Assembly (NCBI GenBank): GCA_947498935.1
Contig: CANMMM010000004.1
Coordinates: 186,001 to 250,000 of the forward strand
Length of the DNA: 64,000 nucleotides
Origin: an uncultured Aquimarina sp.
Lineage (GTDB): Bacteria; Bacteroidota; Bacteroidia; Flavobacteriales; Flavobacteriaceae
Direction: 5' to 3'
Under the pieces are notes generated by a model. That model saw only the letters and a program-made list of their open reading frames with translations, was not told the origin of the DNA and did not search any database. The position numbers were made by a program, and so were the translations under genes. This document shows, piece after piece, positions 61,978 to 64,000 of this stretch (positions are counted from its first letter, which is position 1; the number at the start of each line of letters is the position of its first letter).

Positions 61978-62417
61978 ACGTTTTTTGGAAAGGGAAATTT
62001 AGTAATCTATAAAGCTATAAAATTCATGGAATAAAATCATAGCGAATTAGAGGTTTTTATGGTAGAATGTACATAAATATACTATCTATAGCGTAATCAT
62101 CATTTTTTTACGCTCACATTTTTGCACTTGATTAGACAATAGCCCTTCTGGACGGAGATGAAAAAGTGTAGATAGCCATAATGACTGAAAAAAAATCCAT
62201 GAATGATAAGATTGTAGGTAAAAAATACATTCTATGTAAGTATACTATTATTTTTTAAGTATTTTATTAGAATTTAGCGCGAGTTTTTGTCACTTTTGTA
62301 TGATAATTTTATAGTTTTGGCTAAATTGATGTAAGCTTTGTAATTGAATACTTACAATTAATGATCACGATGTAGCAATATTCATTTGTACATGTATAAG
62401 AAATAATTACGATATCT
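61978..62417. other. Intergenic region between divergent genes, no gene seen
   Basis: 440 bp. A -7-like TAGTTTTG at 62312-62319 has a TTTTTG about 22 nt upstream and could serve the lipoprotein gene at 62418 with a leader of about 90 nt. A 25-codon ORF at 62181 is not convincing. Confidence 0.35.
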
Positions 62418-62843
62418 ATGAAACAATTATTACTATTAGCATTTACTGGGATTGTATTGATCTCTTGTAAAACCAATCAAAAAGGAGACTCTGTTGATGG
62501 CGGAAATCTGGAAGAAATTATCAGTGATGAAATACTCACAGGAAAGGTAATAGATAACAAACGAAAGAAAGTAGGCTATGCAGCTATTCGATTGATTATC
62601 GATGAATCAAATTGTATGAGTGCCTATACTGATAAAGATGGCTTGTACGCTTTTACGATAAATCCTACAAAAATCAAAGAGGATAGCTACTTCGAGGTGG
62701 TATTTAAGGGGTTTGCTAAAAAAGTAATTCCCTATAAAGATGTAGTGGCAAATAGCACTATTAGATTGACTACAAAAGGAACTGTAATAACAGGTACGGA
62801 TTATAAAATATTTTATGAAGAAGCGCGTAAGTGTACGCGCTAA
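62418..62843 (+). CDS. Small lipoprotein with CarboxypepD_reg-like domain
   Basis: 141 aa. Lipobox VLISC at Cys17, then a short linker (KTNQKGDSVDGGNLEE). The rest is one carboxypeptidase-regulatory-like beta-sandwich: EILTGKVIDNKRKKVGYAAIRLIID, CMSAYTDKDGLYAFTINPT, YFEVVFKGFAKKVIPY. These domains bind partners or line up in TonB receptors; as a lone lipoprotein its function is unknown. Codons at its end form a hairpin (GCGCGTA/TACGCGC). A strong terminator follows. Confidence 0.78.
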   Translation: MKQLLLLAFTGIVLISCKTNQKGDSVDGGNLEEIISDEILTGKVIDNKRKKVGYAAIRLIIDESNCMSAYTDKDGLYAFTINPTKIKEDSYFEVVFKGFAKKVIPYKDVVANSTIRLTTKGTVITGTDYKIFYEEARKCTR

Positions 62844-62873
62844 GAAATCACAGTATACAACAGCGTATATTTT

Positions 62874-62912
62874 AAAAGGTAGTAATTGAAAATCAATTAC
62901 TACCTTTTTTTT
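62874..62912. terminator. Bidirectional terminator
   Basis: AAAAGGTAGTAATTGA pairs with TCAATTACTACCTTTT around AAA, then a run of T's. It lies between two convergent lipoprotein genes. Confidence 0.88.
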
Positions 62913-62918
62913 ATAGAT

Positions 62919-63521
62919 TTAATTAGCAGGTTCGATGACCCATCGCTGTCTCCCAGAGTAATCATCTACATTCCATAAATCCACTTTGCTACCATCGCTA
63001 GTACAACTAAGCATAAAACGGGGACTGTTTAATCCTCGTGTGATGTAAATCTGATAGGTGCTATTCAGCGGGTTGATCAATGAGAAGCTCCATTGCTGTC
63101 TTCCAGAATTATCATCGTTATACCATAAATCTACGACCTCTCCTGTAGCCGCCGTGCTGAGCCAATTACGACCGCTAAATAAGCCTGCAACAGGTTTGAT
63201 ATGGTATTTGCCATTTCCAATAGGAGTGATCACCCATTTTTGACGTCCAGAATTATCGTCTACAGGCCATAAATCAACTACTTCTCCAGTAGTATTACAA
63301 CTCAAGAATTTTCGATTACTACTCAATCCTCGTTCTGGATAGATGTGCACAATTCTGTTTGTTAGGTTGTCATCAAGCCTATTGACTGCTGCTGATTTTT
63401 CTGTGGTTTCAAGCACGTTTAGTTCATTCGTTTCTTCTAGCTCTTCTGTGCTACACGAAGTAAAAAAGACAGTTAGCATCAGAATGCTGATTTGCATGGT
63501 TTTTTTCCAGTTTGTTCTCAT
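62919..63521 (-). CDS. Lipoprotein with ricin-type beta-trefoil lectin domain
   Basis: 200 aa. Lipobox FFTSC (Cys23), then STEELEETNELNVLETTEKS, an acidic export-type linker. Residues about 55-200 hold three repeats of about 48 residues, each ending with VDLW(x)xDDxSGRQ(x)W, i.e. the QxW motif of the beta-trefoil (DDNSGRQKWVI, DDNSGRQQWSF, DDYSGRQRWVI), each starting (G)LxSxRxxLS. These are unusually regular and Asp-rich, fitting a three-fold sugar-binding lectin. It probably displays at the surface and binds glycans. Single gene. Confidence 0.88.
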   Translation of the reverse strand: MRTNWKKTMQISILMLTVFFTSCSTEELEETNELNVLETTEKSAAVNRLDDNLTNRIVHIYPERGLSSNRKFLSCNTTGEVVDLWPVDDNSGRQKWVITPIGNGKYHIKPVAGLFSGRNWLSTAATGEVVDLWYNDDNSGRQQWSFSLINPLNSTYQIYITRGLNSPRFMLSCTSDGSKVDLWNVDDYSGRQRWVIEPAN

Positions 63522-63896
63522 GGTTAAAGGTTTATAAGAGTTATACTCTCAAAATTACGCTACCCCATTTTAGGATTGATCTTTTTGGTGTTAAAAGAGT
63601 GTTATGAATGAATACTTTTTAGGGGAAAAAATAGTTTTGTTTGCTGCTTGATGGCTGTTGACAACTTTTTAGGAATACCGTAAAATAGCCTGTTTTCGAT
63701 AGTTGCCAGTGTTAGTCTATTAGTAATGAGTTAAATAAGATTGTATCAATTATGTGTAAAAATGTATCGATGCACACTGATGAATACTTGTAAATAAGAG
63801 ATGATAAAAACTTAACAAAAACAATGGTAATATTCCCATACATTAGTACATAAAATTATAACCAAAGTACTTTTATTAACCATTAATTTTTTTAGT
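63522..63896. other. Intergenic region between divergent genes
   Basis: 375 bp holding a candidate promoter for the lectin gene near 63550 and, on the plus strand, the upstream region of a surface-protein gene. No ORF or clear hairpin seen. Confidence 0.35.
63550..63557 (-). promoter_or_regulatory. Candidate -7 box for the lectin gene
   Basis: CAAAATTA on the plus strand, TAATTTTG on the minus strand, 28 nt before the ATG. No -33 TTG seen. Confidence 0.35.
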
Positions 63897-64000
63897 ATGA
63901 TACGTACAAAACCATTCTTTTTTGTATTTTTTTTCTTGATTTCTTTTGCGAATTACGCGCAGTTTGTATCCCGTTGGAAAACGGATAACAAGCCCGGACT
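63897..64000 (+). CDS. Start of a secreted surface protein, possibly BspA-type (3' end outside window)
   Basis: Reading from ATG 63897: MIRTKPFFFVFFFLISFANYAQ is a signal peptide, then FVSRWKTDNKPG. The FxxxWKTDN start after the signal is typical of BspA-like leucine-rich-repeat surface proteins of Bacteroidetes. Only 34 residues are visible, so the family call is a guess from this motif. Confidence 0.5.
   Translation, partial: MIRTKPFFFVFFFLISFANYAQFVSRWKTDNKPG

Noticed and set aside
62181-62258. 25-codon ORF MTEKKSMNDKIVGKK
   Set aside because: No homologue recognised, no promoter or terminator of its own.
1-64000. tRNA, rRNA, CRISPR arrays, transposases, integrases or a replication origin
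   Set aside because: No cloverleaf, regularly spaced identical repeats, transposase ORF or DnaA-box cluster was seen on reading; a covariance-model search was not possible here.

Overview
The window looks like chromosomal DNA from a marine-type member of the Flavobacteriia (Bacteroidetes). The evidence is AT-rich DNA, many promoters of the TAnnTTTG (-7) type, few Shine-Dalgarno sequences, GLPGLI-family and type IX secretion (T9SS) sorting domains, acidic-tailed lipoproteins, OlsF-type aminolipid synthase, and a B-type succinate dehydrogenase. The genus cannot be fixed from the sequence. No rRNA, tRNA, transposase or CRISPR array was found.

Layout. 1-3.6 kb (minus): edge of a surface-polysaccharide locus (flippase, WlbA-like dehydrogenase, WlbB-like acetyltransferase) plus a small predicted outer-membrane protein. 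4.2-5.3 kb (plus): an unknown secreted protein and an ABM-fold enzyme. 5.5-12.6 kb (minus): two tandem paralogous TPR hybrid histidine kinases, a beta-barrel protein, a CYTH phosphatase and a secreted unknown. 12.8-18 kb (plus): DNA polymerase IV and sdhCAB with its promoter and terminator. 18.1-21.9 kb (plus): a tiny peptide resembling a natural-product precursor, a GLPGLI protein and a TonB-receptor-like barrel. 22-28.9 kb: M28 peptidase, CBS and GIDE proteins, a Zn-ribbon protein, an EEP-jacalin lipoprotein and an HDAC-fold enzyme. 28.9-33.4 kb (minus): three tandem secreted paralogues forming an apparent operon with the HDAC-like gene. 33.7-40.6 kb: metG, a DUF1501/DUF1800 pair, LD-carboxypeptidase and YraN. 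40.9-47.7 kb: lipoprotein, aldo/keto reductase, mfd, a toxin/immunity pair and a TerB-like protein. 47.8-52.4 kb (minus): coiled-coil, longin/roadblock-like, Rab-like GTPase and hybrid kinase operon, then fbp. 52.5-56.2 kb (plus): GNAT, aspartokinase and OlsF-like acyltransferase. 56.4-58.1 kb: Fic N-terminal remnant and an arsenic cluster without a pump. 58.3-64 kb: small membrane proteins, a frameshifted HD phosphohydrolase, a 2-hydroxyacid dehydrogenase, lipoproteins (one a beta-trefoil lectin) and the start of a surface protein.

The strongest candidates for something new are four. (1) A stand-alone lipoprotein carrying an RNase A-like CDI toxin domain, followed by a CdiI-like immunity gene; this resembles SitA-type lipoprotein toxins more than CdiA. 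(2) A four-gene Rab-like GTPase / roadblock-like / coiled-coil / hybrid histidine kinase operon. (3) A leader-peptide-like precursor next to GLPGLI and outer-membrane barrel genes, with no modifying enzyme in view. (4) A six-copy, roughly 90-bp structured intergenic repeat that usually follows a gene's stop codon in the sense direction. A second repeat family of about 100 bp is also present.
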